This document shows positions 1 through 10,826 of a stretch of 64,000 nucleotides of DNA, in pieces; positions within the stretch are counted from its first letter, which is position 1; each line of letters starts with the position of its first letter. Origin of the DNA: Plotosus lineatus. Its lineage: Eukaryota > Chordata > Actinopteri > Siluriformes > Plotosidae. Made by a program: the position numbers and the translations under genes. Under the pieces are notes generated by a model. It had not been told where the DNA came from. It searched no databases and was given only the letters and a program-made list of their open reading frames with translations. The stretch spans positions 75,469,050 to 75,533,049 of the forward strand of contig CM045729.1 in assembly GCA_024760905.1 (NCBI GenBank), in the 5' to 3' direction.

Positions 1-55
1 CTTGAGACCGGCATGAGGGAGAGACACTGGTTTGTGCCCCCCTCACAGCTGCATT
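1..55 (-). repeat. RTE-like LINE 5' end fragment
   Basis: The minus strand matches the 5' leader of the LINE copies starting near 45360 (+) and 48607 (-), sharing CACAAGCCAG-type and GTCTCTCCCTC motifs. Confidence 0.6.
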
Positions 56-89
56 GAAACACGCCAAAATTGTGAAACCCACCATTCAA

Positions 90-545
90 AAATTCAAATG
101 ATGCGCGGGTTGCTCTCTCATTGGCTGTCTCCCAACATCCCACCCTGCTGGCCTCCCATTGGCCACGAGGGAGCTGAACTGTACCCATACTTCCTGTTCG
201 TCACACTCGTGAAGGAGAGTTGAACAGGACTGTTGGCTTGTGAGTTTTTTTGAGATTCATCATTGCAGCATTATATTTTGTTATTCGTCGTGGACCCCAA
301 CAAAGTGATTCTCGGTGACACTGAAGAGAAGAAGTGGGCTCCGTTATCAATTGAAGTGAAGCAGGAGATAAAAAAATATGAAAGTGGGATGCGGTTGAGC
401 GAAATCGCAAAGGACTATGGCCGAAACCCCTCTACATATGGGACGATATTGAAGCAGAAGGAGGCATTAAAATCAGAGATACAGTGAAAGGCAGAGTGCT
501 CCGTGGGACAAGTTAATATTGAATCCGGACCTCTGATCTTCTAAA
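90..545 (+). mobile_element. Tigger/pogo-like transposon remnant with CENP-B-type HTH
   Basis: An open frame at 263-487 includes APLSIEVKQEIKKYESGMRL followed by SEIAKDYGRNPSTYGTILKQ, the psq/CENP-B N-terminal helix-turn-helix of pogo transposases. The frame ends early, and no DDE catalytic domain follows. Confidence 0.65.
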
Positions 546-676
546 CAGGTACTGTAATTCCGCTTATATACAACACCCCGTCTCAAAAGCTCCGTCGGCT
601 GCGCTCTGCGTGTGGGTGGAGCCCGTATTCGGCAAAACACGCCACTCCACAAAACACACCAGAGAGAGAGAGAGAA

Positions 677-716
<40 letters not shown>

Positions 717-1069
717 GTGGTGTGTGTGTGTGTGTGTGTGTGTGTATGCGTTAATAAAAAATGTTTAATAATGGTTTAATTAATAAATATGTTAATAAAA
801 TGGTTTAATATGTTGATAAAATGTTTAAATGGTTTAATAAATTTTTTCTTTTACTTTTAACACATTTCATACATATTTCATACAAAATTGGTGTACTTTT
901 ATAATTTTTAAAGGGTTTATAGGTAGTCTTGGGAGCCTTGGAATGAATCACGCGTTTTACATGTAAAATGCGCCTGTACTTACGAAAACTCCAGGTTCCA
1001 AAAAAGGCTCTAGAACGGATTAATTTTGTAAGTAGAGGGCAAGACTGTATGTGTGTGTGTGTGTGTGTA

Positions 1070-1119
<50 letters not shown>

Positions 1120-1130
1120 TACATCCACAG
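546..1130. repeat. Low-complexity AT-rich stretch with GA, GT and TG/TA arrays
   Basis: GA and GT dinucleotide runs occupy about 661-746, and TG then TA runs lie at about 1049-1118. The sequence between is AT-rich, with no recognisable gene. Confidence 0.8.
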
Positions 1131-2650
1131 TAGTTCTCAAAAAATTAGCATTTCGTGATAAAAATTAAACTTTCATATATTTTAGATTCATTGCACACCA
1201 ACTGAAATATTTCAGGTATTTTATTGTTTTAATATTGATGATTTTGGCATACAGCTCATGAAAACCCAAAAGTCCTATCTCAAAAAATTAGCATATTTCA
1301 TCGGACCACTAAAAAAAAAAAAAAAGTGTTTTTAATACAAAAAAAAAAGTCAACCTTCAAATAATTATGTTCAGTTATGCAGTCAATACTTGGTCGGGAA
1401 TCCTTTTGCAGAAATGACTGCTTCAATGCGGCGTGGCATGGAGGCAATCAACCTGTTGCACTGCTGAGGTATTATGGAGGCCCAGGATGCTTCGATAGTG
1501 GCCTTAAGCTCATCCACAGTGTTGGGTCTGGTGTGTCTCAACTTTCTCTTCACAATATCCCACAGATTCTCTATGGGGTTCAGGTCAGGAGAGTTGGCAG
1601 GCCAATTGAGCACAGTAATACCATGGTCAGTAAACTATTCACGAGTGGCTTTGGCACTGTGAGCAGGTGCCAGGTTGTGCTGAAAAATGAAAATCTTCAT
1701 CTCCATAAAGCTTTTCAGCAGATGGAAGCATGAAGTGTTCCAAAATCTCTTGGTGGCTAGGTGCATTGACCCTGTCCTTGATAAAACGCAGTGGACCAAC
1801 ACCAGCAGCGGACACGGCATCCCAGACCATCACTGACTGTGGGTACTTGACACTGGACCTTCAGGCATTTTGGCATTTCCTTCTCCCCAGTCTTCCTCCA
1901 GACTCTGGCACCTTGATTTCCGAATGACATGCAAAATTTGCTTTCATCCGAAAAAAGTACTTTGGACCACTGAGCAACAGTCCAGTGCTGCTTCTCTGTT
2001 GCCCAGGTCAGGCACTTCTGCCGCTGTTTCTGGTTCAAAAGTGGCTTGACCTGGGGAATGCGGCACCTGTAGCCCAGTCCACTGCTTCCACAGGTCTCCC
2101 AAGGTCTGGAATCGGCCCTTCTCCACAATCTTCCTCAGGGTCCGGTCACCTCTTCTGGTTGTGCGGCGTTTTCTGCCACGCTTTTTCCGTCCCACTGAGG
2201 TGCCTTGATACAGCACTGTGGGAACAGTCTATTCGCTCAGAGATTTATTTTCTGTCTTACCCTGTTGCTTGAGGGTGTCAATGATGGCCTTCTGGACAGC
2301 AGTCAGGTCAGCAGTCTTACCCATAATTGCGGTTTTGAGTAATGAACCAGGCTGGGAGTTTTTTAAAGCCTCAGGAATCTTTTGCAGGTGTTTAGAGTTA
2401 ATTGGTTGATTCAGATGATTAGGTTAATAGCTCGTTTAGAGTACCTTTTCATGATATGCTAATTTTTTTTATAGGAATTTTGGGGTTTCATGAGCTGTAT
2501 GTCAATCATCAGTATTAAAACAATAAAAGACCTGAAATATTTCAGTTGGTGTGCAATGAATCTAAAATATATGAAAGTTTAATTTTTATCAGTACATTAC
2601 AGAAAATAATGAACTTCATCACAATATGCTAATTTTTTGAGAAGGACTAG
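1131..2650 (-). mobile_element. Tc1-like element copy 1 (family A, defective)
   Basis: The right terminus reads AATTTTTTGAGAAGGACTAG; the left has the TTCTCAAAAAATTAGC end. The transposase is broken into overlapping frames: [17 protein letters not shown] near 1950 and [19 protein letters not shown] near 1560. It carries the 53-bp deletion around 2076 that is shared with copies 5 and 6. The left end lacks part of the terminal repeat. Confidence 0.9.
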
Positions 2651-3127
2651 TAGTTTTCATGGGAGATTTTGGGCTGTTTTTTTTTTTTTTGGTTTGGTTC
2701 AGAGGGTTTAAATTTTTTGCATAATTTTTCTTGTTTTACTGCATTTTCTTTAACTTTTTCCTTTATTAGTCCTTATTTTACAGAATTATTTATTAAAAAA
2801 AAAAAAAAAAAAAAGCGATGCCCTGAAGCTGCATGAATTGAAGCACGTCGTAGCGAAGGATCCCTGTATTTAGGTTTGCTTGATCTGAAATGGATGACAG
2901 TGACAAATGTGCAAAAAATGTCAGTGGCAAAAACTTTTGTACAGCATTGTATGTATTATATGCAATGGCCACTTGGACAAAGTATAAAATTTCTCAGGTA
3001 TTTTATCGTACCGAGTAGTTTTGATTTAATGATGGTGCTGACACGACCTTATTTTCTGAAGTGTACTTGATTTATACATTTCCTAGGACAGACAAAGACT
3101 GCTTGTGACTACATATGGCTTGTACTG
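2651..3127. other. Intron or intergenic AT-rich sequence with a Tigger terminus fragment
   Basis: A run of A lies at about 2794-2814. The segment 2816-2870 (GAAGCACG...GGATCCCTGTA) resembles a Tigger-type terminus on the minus strand. Nothing else is recognised. Confidence 0.4.
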
Positions 3128-3488
3128 ATACCCCCATTTCACTGGAGCACGTTAGACCTACGGAAGCAAAAATGTTGTCATCCAGCAAATGTTCTGCAAT
3201 TTTTCCTCATCTTCCATGTCATTCCGTGTGATTCTGTAGTTATTCCTCAAGTCTTTCTTCCACTTCCATATGCTTCCAGCAGGCCAAAATATTCTGTGAA
3301 TCTGCTTTTGAACAAAGTGAACCTGTTCCGCACATTCTGTGAATGTTCCGAGAGTGTAAGAATTTCCACTTTTCCGTAGGATTTTCACCCATTTTTCTGT
3401 TTAAAAATGCCAAAGCTCTTCTGTATACTGCGTTCTGCACCTTTCTGCTACGATCCTTGTATGCCGTAGTCCAGTGAAATGGGGGTAT
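3128..3488. mobile_element. MITE with 19-bp perfect terminal inverted repeats
   Basis: The left end ATACCCCCATTTCACTGGA is exactly inverted at 3470-3488. Total length is 361 bp with no coding capacity, so it is a non-autonomous DNA element. Flanking TGA and TAA triplets suggest, but do not prove, a Harbinger-type target duplication. Confidence 0.8.
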
Positions 3489-3769
3489 AAGAAACATTGT
3501 GCTCATTTTATGTTTGTTAGTTTGCCCAACTACTTTTAAGTATATGAAAATGGAGTGAGTATGTCCAAAAAAATAAAAACTAGTTACCTAACAGTTAATA
3601 TTTTGTTTTTGTTAGTTTTTGGTATACCCCTTCAATGAAAACTCAGTCTATTCTTCAGTCATGCCTTGAATGCTTCTTTTCAAATCTGTTGTTCTGGTAT
3701 AAAAAATTATGAGAAATCCTGTTGTTGTTCAAATACTTGTATCTGATTGTGTTTTTCTATGTGTGGCAG

Positions 3770-3956
3770 GTTACGTTGTCTTCCCGAAACACTTCTCCAC
3801 TTCCCGTGTGAGGCTGTCTGCGTTCAGCTGGCAGGGTTCAAGGCACCACATTTGTGTCAAGATTCACAATGTGTTCCCTATCAGCCAGAGTGGAGCATGA
3901 AGGCCATGATGGAGATTATGGACCTGCTGCAGGGAAAACTGTGTGCTATAGTGATG
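3770..3956 (+). CDS. rnf17: rnf17-like penultimate coding exon
   Basis: The exon follows a TGTGGCAG acceptor and ends at ATG|GTATGG. It is 187 nt: one base completing a split codon, then 62 codons ending in phase 0. The translation begins LRCLPETLL and ends KLCAIVM, the closing part of a Tudor fold. Confidence 0.75.
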
Positions 3957-6900
3957 GTATGGGAATATTGTATTTTGTGTTTACAGTGGGTATAGAAATG
4001 AGTCACTCACTTGAAATATTTACATTTTATTTGTTTGCAGCCTGAAAAAAGAAGTACTCAAATGTTTCGAGATGTATTTAATTAGTTCAAACTTACAGTG
4101 GTGCTTGAAAGTTTGTGAAATAGAAAGTCTTAAATCAATAGAGAAGTCAGTTATTCATTCATTCATTTTTGGAACGAGCTAATCATAATTATTGTCATGG
4201 GGAGGCTGCCGCCCATCTCAGCCAACTCTGGACAAGGGTAGAGGGCACCCTGGACAGATCGCATGACCATCGCAGACAGCTATGCAACCTACTCGTGATG
4301 AAAGTCAGCAATGGTTCTTTTACATGCCTCTCACCATAGACAGTGAAAGACGGGGCAGGTTTCTGATAACCCAGTTAGCTTCTCTGGTGGGGTGACAGCA
4401 GTGACGTGTTGATAGTGTGGCTTGAACCACCAACTTTGGGAATAATAATCCAGCATAAATACCATTAGGCCACCACTACTTGAGAATTTAATTATACAAA
4501 TGAATTATTATTAGCATTTATTTTCTGAACCGTTTATTCCTAGTTAGGGTCACATGGAGGCTGGCAACCATCTCAGCTGACTCTGGGCGAGGTCAGAGTA
4601 CACCCTGGAGAGCTGTCTTGCCATTTCAGGGCCAACACTTGCATAACCGTTCACACTCGCACCTAAGGGTGATTTGGAACAGCCAGTTAACCTATTGTGC
4701 TTGGTTTGGGACTGTGGGAGGAAACTGGAGCACCCAAAGGACACCCACACAAGCACGGGGAGAATGTGTACCTCAACAAAAACAGACCGGGGGGTTAGGT
4801 ATACTGATAAGTGTAATGGAAATAGATTTTATTATTGCTGAGTGCAAGTAGTGACTTCTGCATGACTGACTATGGGAGCATAAATAAGAGAGAACCAGAA
4901 GGAAGGCAGACATGAGGGCCTCTTGTGACGTTGGGCTATCACCCACCCCACTGTCAAACGGACCTGGGTGGGCATGTAGAGTGAGGGACCGGTAACTGTA
5001 GGTGGATCTTTTTTGCCTGCTTATCCTTGGTGTCCTGGATGTTGACAGCAAATTCTTTGACACTGAATTTGGCCTGTTGAATTTGTGCCACTGGAAGAAG
5101 TGGACTTTGAATTTTACTGCTTGCATTTTTAGTCCTGAATTTGTGAACATTGAAAAATATTAAAAGCGAAAAGTTGCGATTAAAAATGAGGTTCTGGATT
5201 TGTAGGCAAAAATTTAGTGCTGGTAAGTCAAAGGCAGTTAAATATCAAAATCTGATAAGACTGATTTGCTTATGTACCTGTCCACACAAATTTCTCCCAT
5301 TACAACACTTCCATTAAAGCACAAGATCAAAGGGCTGTTAAACGACACCAAAGAAATTTGTAGATTTGCACACAGCTAGAATCGGCTACAAGTCCTTCAG
5401 CAGGAAGCTTGGTCAGAATAACACAACTGTTGGTGTGATTATTTGAAAATTGAAGAAATATAAAATTATCAATCGCCTTCATTCTGGAGCTCCATACCAG
5501 ATCAATCGAGAACTACATGGGAGGAGGTTGGTCTCTAGGCAGGTGAGTAACCATCATCACCAAAAAAATTCCACTGGTAACACACTATGCCATAATTTAT
5601 TGAACTCTTGCAGCACCCACAAGGTCCTCTTGCTCAAGAATTCACATCTACAGGCCAGTCTGATTTCTGAATGATTTTTAAAAAGACTTGGGAGAACATA
5701 ATGTGTTCAGATCAGACTAAAATTCCTTTGAATTAGTCAGGTTCTCTTGTCCTGCTATACAGAGTGCAGTTTGTCTCATATGTCTATCATGCATCTTCTC
5801 ATTTGGCCTCAGAATCTTCATGGTGCATTCAGGCAAGGCTCAATCAAAACTTGTCTTTTTTTCATGCAACCCACCCAGAGAAGCCACATTTATGGAGCAT
5901 TTGTGACATTGTTGTAACAAGTACACAATGCCAACATTTAATGTAATGCTTCAAGTTGCTGTAAGGCATTTTGGTCACTCTGCCCAGTTTCTATCCAGCT
6001 TGCGGGATGGCTTGTGCTATGAAGGGTCTTCTTCTTTTCCTTTCGGCTTTTCCCTTCAGGGGTCGCCACAGCGAATCATCTGCCTCCATCTCACCCTATC
6101 CTTTGCATCTTTTTCTCTTACACCAACGACCTTCATGTCCTCCTTCACCACATCCATGAATCGTCTCTTTGGTCTTCCTCTAGGCCTTTTGCCTGGTAGT
6201 TCCAGCCTCAGCATCCTATTACCAATATACTCACTATCCCTCCTCTGTACATGTCCAAACCATCTCAATCTAGCCTCTCTGACTTTGTCTCCAAAACGTC
6301 TTACATGTGCTGTCCCTCTGATGTGCTCATTCCTAATCCTATCCATCCTCGTTACTCCCAAAGAGAATCTCAACATTTTCATCTCTGCTACCTCCAACTC
6401 TGCCTCCTGTCTTTTCCCCAGGGCCACTGTTTCTAACCCATACAACATCTTTGGCCTCAACACCGTCTTGTACACTTTTCCTTTCATTCTTGCCGATACC
6501 CTCCTATCACACATCACACAGGACACTTTTCTCCAACCATTCCAGCCTGCCTGCATACGCTTCTTCACCTCTTTTCCACACTCTCCATTGCTCTGGATTG
6601 TTGAGCCTAAGTACTTAAAATCCTCCACCTTCCTTATCTCTGCTCCCTGTAATCTCACCGTTCCTCTTTGGTCCTTGTCATTCATGCACATGTATTCTGT
6701 CTTACTGAGGCTAATCTTCATTCCCCTCCTTTCCAGGGCATACCTCCACCTCTCTAGATTTTCCTGCACTTGTTCTCTGCTCTCACTACAGATCACAATG
6801 TCATCTGCAAACATCATAGTCCATGGGGAATCTTGTTTAACCTCGTCTGTCAGCCTGTCCATCACCATAGCAAACAAGAAGGGGCTGAGAGCTGACCCTT

Positions 6901-8758
6901 GATGCAGTCCCACCTCCACCTTGAACTCTTGTGTCACACCGACAGCACACCTCACCACTGTCTTACATCTCTCATACATGTCCTGCACCACTCTAACATA
7001 CTTCTCTGCCACTCCAGACTTCCTCATGCAATACCACAGTTCTTCTCTCGGCACCCTGTCATATGCTTTCTCCAGATCCACAAAGGCACAATGCAGCTCC
7101 CTCTGACCTTCTCTGTACTTCTCCATTAACATCCTCAAGGCAAACACTGCATCTGTGGTGCTCTTTCTTGGCATGAAACCAAACTGTTGTTCACAAATGC
7201 TGACTTCTGCCCTTAGTCTAGCTTCCACTATTCTTTCCCATAACTTCATCGTATGGCTCATCAACTTTATCCCTCTGTAGTTGCCACAACTCTGCACGTC
7301 TCCCTTGTTCTTAAAAATGGGCACCAGCACACTTCTCCTCCATTCCTCTGGCATCCTCTCACTCTCTAAGACCTTGTTAAATGTTCTTGTCAGAAAATCT
7401 ACTGCTACCTCTCCTAGACACTTCCATACCTCCACCGGTATGTCATCAGGACCAACTGCCTTTCCATTCTTCATCCTCTTCAATGCCCTCCTCACTTCAC
7501 CCTTACTAATCTTTGCTACTTCCTGGTCCTCAACAGTCACCTCTTCTACTCTTTTTTCTCTCTCATTTTCCTCATTCATCAGCTCTTCAAAGTACTCTTT
7601 CCATCTTCCCAGCACACTTCTGTCATCAGTCAATACATTTCCCTCTTTGTCCTTTATCAATCTAACTTGCTGCACATCCTTCCCATCTCTATTTCTCTGC
7701 TGTGCCAACCTATATAAATCATTTTCTCCCTCCTTACTTTCCAACCGAGCATACAAGGGTACTAGTATCAAACACTTTATACTTCTTAAGTTAGTGTTTT
7801 ACTTTACTCCTTGTAATTGATAGTCTTTTGGATTTTTTTTTGTCTGTTCGTAACTTAATCCCTGAGATCATTATCATCATCAGAATGATCACAGGTGGAA
7901 GCCAGTTAACTTGGTGTGCTAACTGGCTTCTATCTGTGGAATGGAGAAGGTGATAATGTTGCAAGTATTGTTTAGGAAGAACGTGATCCTTTAACCATAT
8001 CAGTGACTATATGATTTTTTTTTTTTTAAACTGTTTCTATTCTGTGTTTTTCTTGGTTGTTATAGTGGTATACATTTACATTTGTAGAATTTTGGCAGAC
8101 ACTCTTCTCTTTTTATATACACGTCGATCTGGATAACCGCAATTGAGGGTAAAGGGCCCAACAGTGGTGAAAGTGGGGATGAGCAATTCATTGGTCCACT
8201 AAGCTACCACTGTTCAAAGTGAATACAGCTGCAAAAACATTTGTCTATTTTTGCTGCAAAGCAAAAACGTGAATACAGGGATCCCTTCCTACTTCGCGCT
8301 TCAATGCACGTTTTTTTTTTTCAACTTGCGTCTGGCCGTTCAGAAACTAACAAAAACGTAAGTCAGGGAGTGTCTGTAGTTTATTTGCTAATAGGACAGT
8401 TACATACTCATTTGCCAGTTTGCCACTGTACACTTGAAATTGTAAACCATACATTACTGTACGAATATGTCTACAACTAAATCTGTAAACATCTCCAAAC
8501 AACCTGTAGCTGCCGGGCTTGTGTGAATAATTCACAAACTTTTGATCTCATAATTTTTGAGATAACAGGGTCACAAACCATGTAAACAGCGGTGCAAAAT
8601 TGTATAGCAGCTCTACAAAGTTTGATCCTGAATCAAATAATGTGTTTCTGATGTTGTTTCAGGCTTTAGAGCCACAGCCAATTGTATTGCTATTTCACGA
8701 AGATGGAAATTTGGTTCACACTCCACTAGTGGAGAAAGGCCTAGCTGATTATGACTGA
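3770..8758 (+). CDS. rnf17: rnf17-like Tudor-domain gene, 3' end (two terminal coding exons)
   Basis: Two exons in matching phase encode the C-terminus of a Tudor-domain protein (join 3770-3956, 8663-8758). The first carries an extended-Tudor signature: LRCLPETLLHFPCEAV, then QLAGFKAP, then EWSMKAMMEIMDLLQGKL. The second supplies ALEPQPIVLLFHEDG and ends LADYD before TGA. RNF17 is a germline RING and multi-Tudor protein of spermatid and piRNA granules. Gene choice rests on the Tudor-type sequence and on adjacency to cenpj, which also neighbours RNF17 in human. The upstream exons lie before this window, and no further exon was found between 1 and 3769. The intron carries SINE, Tc1 and LINE insertions. 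Another Tudor-family member (TDRD) is the main alternative. Confidence 0.72.
4151..4480 (-). repeat. tRNA-headed SINE with L2-like tail (3' module 2)
   Basis: Read on the minus strand: a degraded tRNA head near 4480, then the shared core (ACATGCCTCTCACCATAGAC on the plus strand), then an L2-like tail with GGGTGCCCTCTACCC and CAGCCTCCCCATGAC. The tail ends in an ATGAATG repeat near 4153. Confidence 0.75.
4508..4788 (+). repeat. L2-like / fish SINE tail repeat
   Basis: Carries the common fish repeat landmarks TTAGGGTCAC, GGAGGCTGG and ACACCCTGGA. It continues to GAGGAAACTGGAGCACCC and ACACAAGCACGGGGAGAA. Confidence 0.75.
4860..5265. other. Intronic sequence without recognised feature
   Basis: Mixed-composition intron of the rnf17-like gene. 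No coding, RNA or repeat signature was seen. Confidence 0.4.
5270..5940 (+). mobile_element. Degenerate Tc1-like remnant (another family)
   Basis: The plus strand reads broken pieces resembling Tc1 N-terminal regions (INRLHSGAPYQINRELHGRR, LVSRQVSN), with several stops. Termini are not defined. Confidence 0.4.
6028..7757 (-). mobile_element. RTE-like LINE copy A, 5'-truncated, 3' end intact
   Basis: The 3' terminus (minus) reads GATTCGCTGTGGCGACCCC, then AAGCCGAAAGGAAAAGAAG. The 5' side is cut inside the ORF. AAGGGT flanks both sides (6022-6027 and 7755-7760), a possible short target duplication. It lies in the last intron of the rnf17-like gene, antisense to that gene. Confidence 0.88.
6056..7757 (-). 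CDS. RTE-like LINE reverse transcriptase, 5'-truncated open frame
   Basis: About 566 LINE-derived codons are open without a stop. They cover the end of the linker after the endonuclease and the whole reverse transcriptase. Landmarks in order are [89 protein letters not shown] and the catalytic [12 protein letters not shown]. The C-terminal block includes [14 protein letters not shown] and GRPKRRF. The endonuclease is missing, so it cannot move by itself. The intact frame suggests a young copy. Confidence 0.88.
7761..8662. other. rnf17-like intron, with a Tigger-like fragment at 8265-8385
   Basis: The segment contains ACAGGGATCCCTTCCTACTT and, near 8380, GTAAGTCAGGGAGTGTCTG, which match termini of Tigger-like elements elsewhere in the window. 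A short inverted pair (AGCCAGTTA / TAACTGGCT) lies near 7900-7928. Confidence 0.5.
8663..8758 (+). CDS. rnf17: rnf17-like terminal coding exon
   Basis: The exon follows a TTGTTTCAG acceptor and reads 31 codons in phase 0 to a TGA at 8756-8758. Its translation, ALEPQPIVLLFHEDG through LVEKGLADYD, fits the strand-rich end of a Tudor-family protein. The phase matches the exon ending at 3956. Confidence 0.72.
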   Translation, partial: ALEPQPIVLLFHEDGNLVHTPLVEKGLADYD

Positions 8759-8807
8759 TGAAACTGGAGAAAAGTGAGGACCCAGGTAGTGACAGGTGAA
8801 AGCCACA

Positions 8808-8813
8808 TTAAAA
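8808..8813 (+). terminator. Candidate poly(A) signal for the rnf17-like gene
   Basis: ATTAAA lies 50 nt after the stop codon. A canonical AATAAA at 9223-9228 is the alternative, about 465 nt after the stop. Which is used cannot be decided here. Confidence 0.35.
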
Positions 8814-9654
8814 TTTTATTTGAAGCTTTTTAGAAATAGAACATTTGATGGTAATAGTTTTTCTGTTTTATCTGCCTTATAGGTTGCACTGCTGATTATG
8901 CATCTTCACGGAAATGCAGTTCCTGAATAGTCCCTTCGTTTGCATTTCTGAGTTTGGGTATTTGATGTTGATATTTTAAGTTCAGCTCCCCAGAGAAGAA
9001 TTGGAAATTGTTTTTTGTTGGGTTTTTGTTGCACCTCACATCTCAATTTAAGGAGATGGAATTCATTTGCTTGGCATTCAGAATTCATAGAACAAAACAG
9101 AATTAATTACATCTATAATGTAGCATTAATCTTACAATATCCATTATTTTCATGTTCAGGTTTCATCTGGAGGTAAAAGTTAGTTCTTACAGTTTGAGGA
9201 AGAGTCTAATCTCAATTCAGTTAATAAATTGCAAGGATATTACTGTATGTTTAATATTATTTATAATTAACAGCCCTGTACACGAAAGTTTGTACATCCA
9301 TAGTCTTAATTGTTTTTGTTTGACCTTTTTGCATTTTATTGAAGGGAATGATGTTATTTTTCACACAATGTTGCACATTAGTATAATGACTCCCTGATAT
9401 GGAGCTGCTACTGTCTTAATGCAACCTTGGTCAGTGCATCCAGTAAATTGCAGGCACATTTTCTTTAAGGGGGCCCACAAGTTTATAAAGTATCATGGGT
9501 ATTTAGACTTTAGTTGCATATTGGTCATTTTACGTTCATTTATGCAAACTTGTGTTTAAGTTTGTTACAGAACAAGTAAATTTCTTGTGTTCCTATTTCA
9601 GACTCGGAGACTTGTGAATTAATTTTATATATGTATGTGTGTGTATATGTATCC

Positions 9655-9661
9655 AACAAAC

Positions 9662-9692
<31 letters not shown>

Positions 9693-9700
9693 AAAGTCTC
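9655..9700. repeat. Poly-C / poly-A tract
   Basis: A C run of about 22 is followed by A. A second C/A run lies near 9768-9794. Such runs are likely collapsed or error-prone in assembly. Confidence 0.7.
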
Positions 9701-9839
9701 CAAGCAGGGCGGGTATTCTAAACTGTCATTTGGTGCATAAGCACAAACAGTCAAGGACGACGCCAACCCCACCCCCAAAAAAAAAAAAAAAAAAGGCGGA
9801 GGGAAGCGACTCTTGTTGACTGTAGAGAACCCCAATGTG

Positions 9840-10305
9840 TGGGCGCTGAAATGAGGGCAACAAAGATGCCCACACTGGCTTGCCATCTCTCTCATAAGCA
9901 ACTCCAGAATGGAATATGGTCTAGCCCCTATCGAGATGGGTGGTTCCTGAGCCCAAGCTATGAGTTGAAGTAAGTCCAGCTTTACCGAGTCAGTATCTCT
10001 TCACCACACGCACTCACTCAGGCTCCTTCCCCGCCCCAAGAGTCAGACTCAGTAGCTGAGGATCAGTTCAATAGAACCCATGCCTTTAGCTGCCGCCCAA
10101 CTCACAGTGCACCTGACCCCTATAACCCCTCCCACAAGTTGTGGGTAAATGGGAGGGTGGACTCATGTCTCCTTTTCGGGCTGGGATCAGCCAGGCTCCT
10201 TGGGCAGAAGCTTGACTGGTAGGTGCTCGCCTACGAGCCACACCCCCAGGCCTGGCTCCAGACAGGGACCCCGGTGACCCATTTCCGGGCAAGGGAAACT
10301 GTACC
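9840..10305 (+). mobile_element. Rex3 LINE 5'-region fragment
   Basis: The plus strand has Rex3-like leader landmarks: CTCAGGCTCCTTCCCCGCCC, CTCCTTTTCGGGCTGGGATC, CCCCAGGCCTGGCTCCAGAC and CGGGCAAGGGAAAC. It is composition-shifted (GC-rich) against its surroundings and has no open frame. Confidence 0.65.
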
Positions 10306-10475
10306 ATTGTTTTTAGTTTTCACATAAAGGTCGACATTGATATTCATCTTTCGGTCTGATTTACTCTAAATGGTAATGATCAGATATATAGTACTGTATT
10401 GCAACTTGTTTGGATGGTTCAGAATTTCAAGTCAGTAGTAAATATAGATGCTTAATTCAGTGAATTATACCAGTA

Positions 10476-10481
10476 TTTATT
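10476..10481 (-). terminator. cenpj poly(A) signal
   Basis: AATAAA on the minus strand, about 155 nt downstream of the cenpj stop, in AT-rich unique sequence. Confidence 0.55.
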
Positions 10482-10633
10482 TTTACAAAAATATACAGTG
10501 CAAAATAAATTAACAGCTCTTACCCTATAAAACAAACCATTCAATGATCCGCCTTTAGAAAGAGTTCAAGTTAGCTTTGCATGAAAATAAATGCTCAACG
10601 TTCTAGCAATTAAGTTGAAATGTTAGAATTCTC

Positions 10634-10826
10634 TTAGACTTTGGTGTCCATAATGACGTGACCTTCAGCATTTTTGAGCCTCACGCGGCCTGTGGGGTAG
10701 CGGGTCTCTTGCCGTCCATCTGAGTAAACTGTTTTAACTGTGCCATCAGGGTATTCCCTTCTTTTAAATTCTGCAGTATGGAGCTCTCGTTGACCCGTGT
10801 TGAACTTGATTTGCTTTGTGCCATCC
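10634..10826 (-). CDS. cenpj: cenpj terminal coding exon
   Basis: Encodes [20 protein letters not shown], then [20 protein letters not shown] and ends GHVIMDTKV before TAA at 10636-10634. This is the hallmark C-terminus of CENPJ. Confidence 0.96.

Noticed and set aside
805..1168. ORFs rich in YIYIYI or THTHTH on both strands (also 13020-13322, 36434-36807, 48516-48761, 59265-59495)
   Set aside because: They are translations of TA and CA microsatellites, not genes.
1..3769. Further upstream exons of the rnf17-like gene
   Set aside because: No open segment here carries Tudor-type sequence with matching splice sites. The interval is Tigger, Tc1, MITE and simple repeats.
5928..6902. 324-codon plus-strand ORF
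   Set aside because: It is the antisense of the LINE reverse transcriptase at 6056-7757, which has all RT motifs. The plus-strand reading has none.
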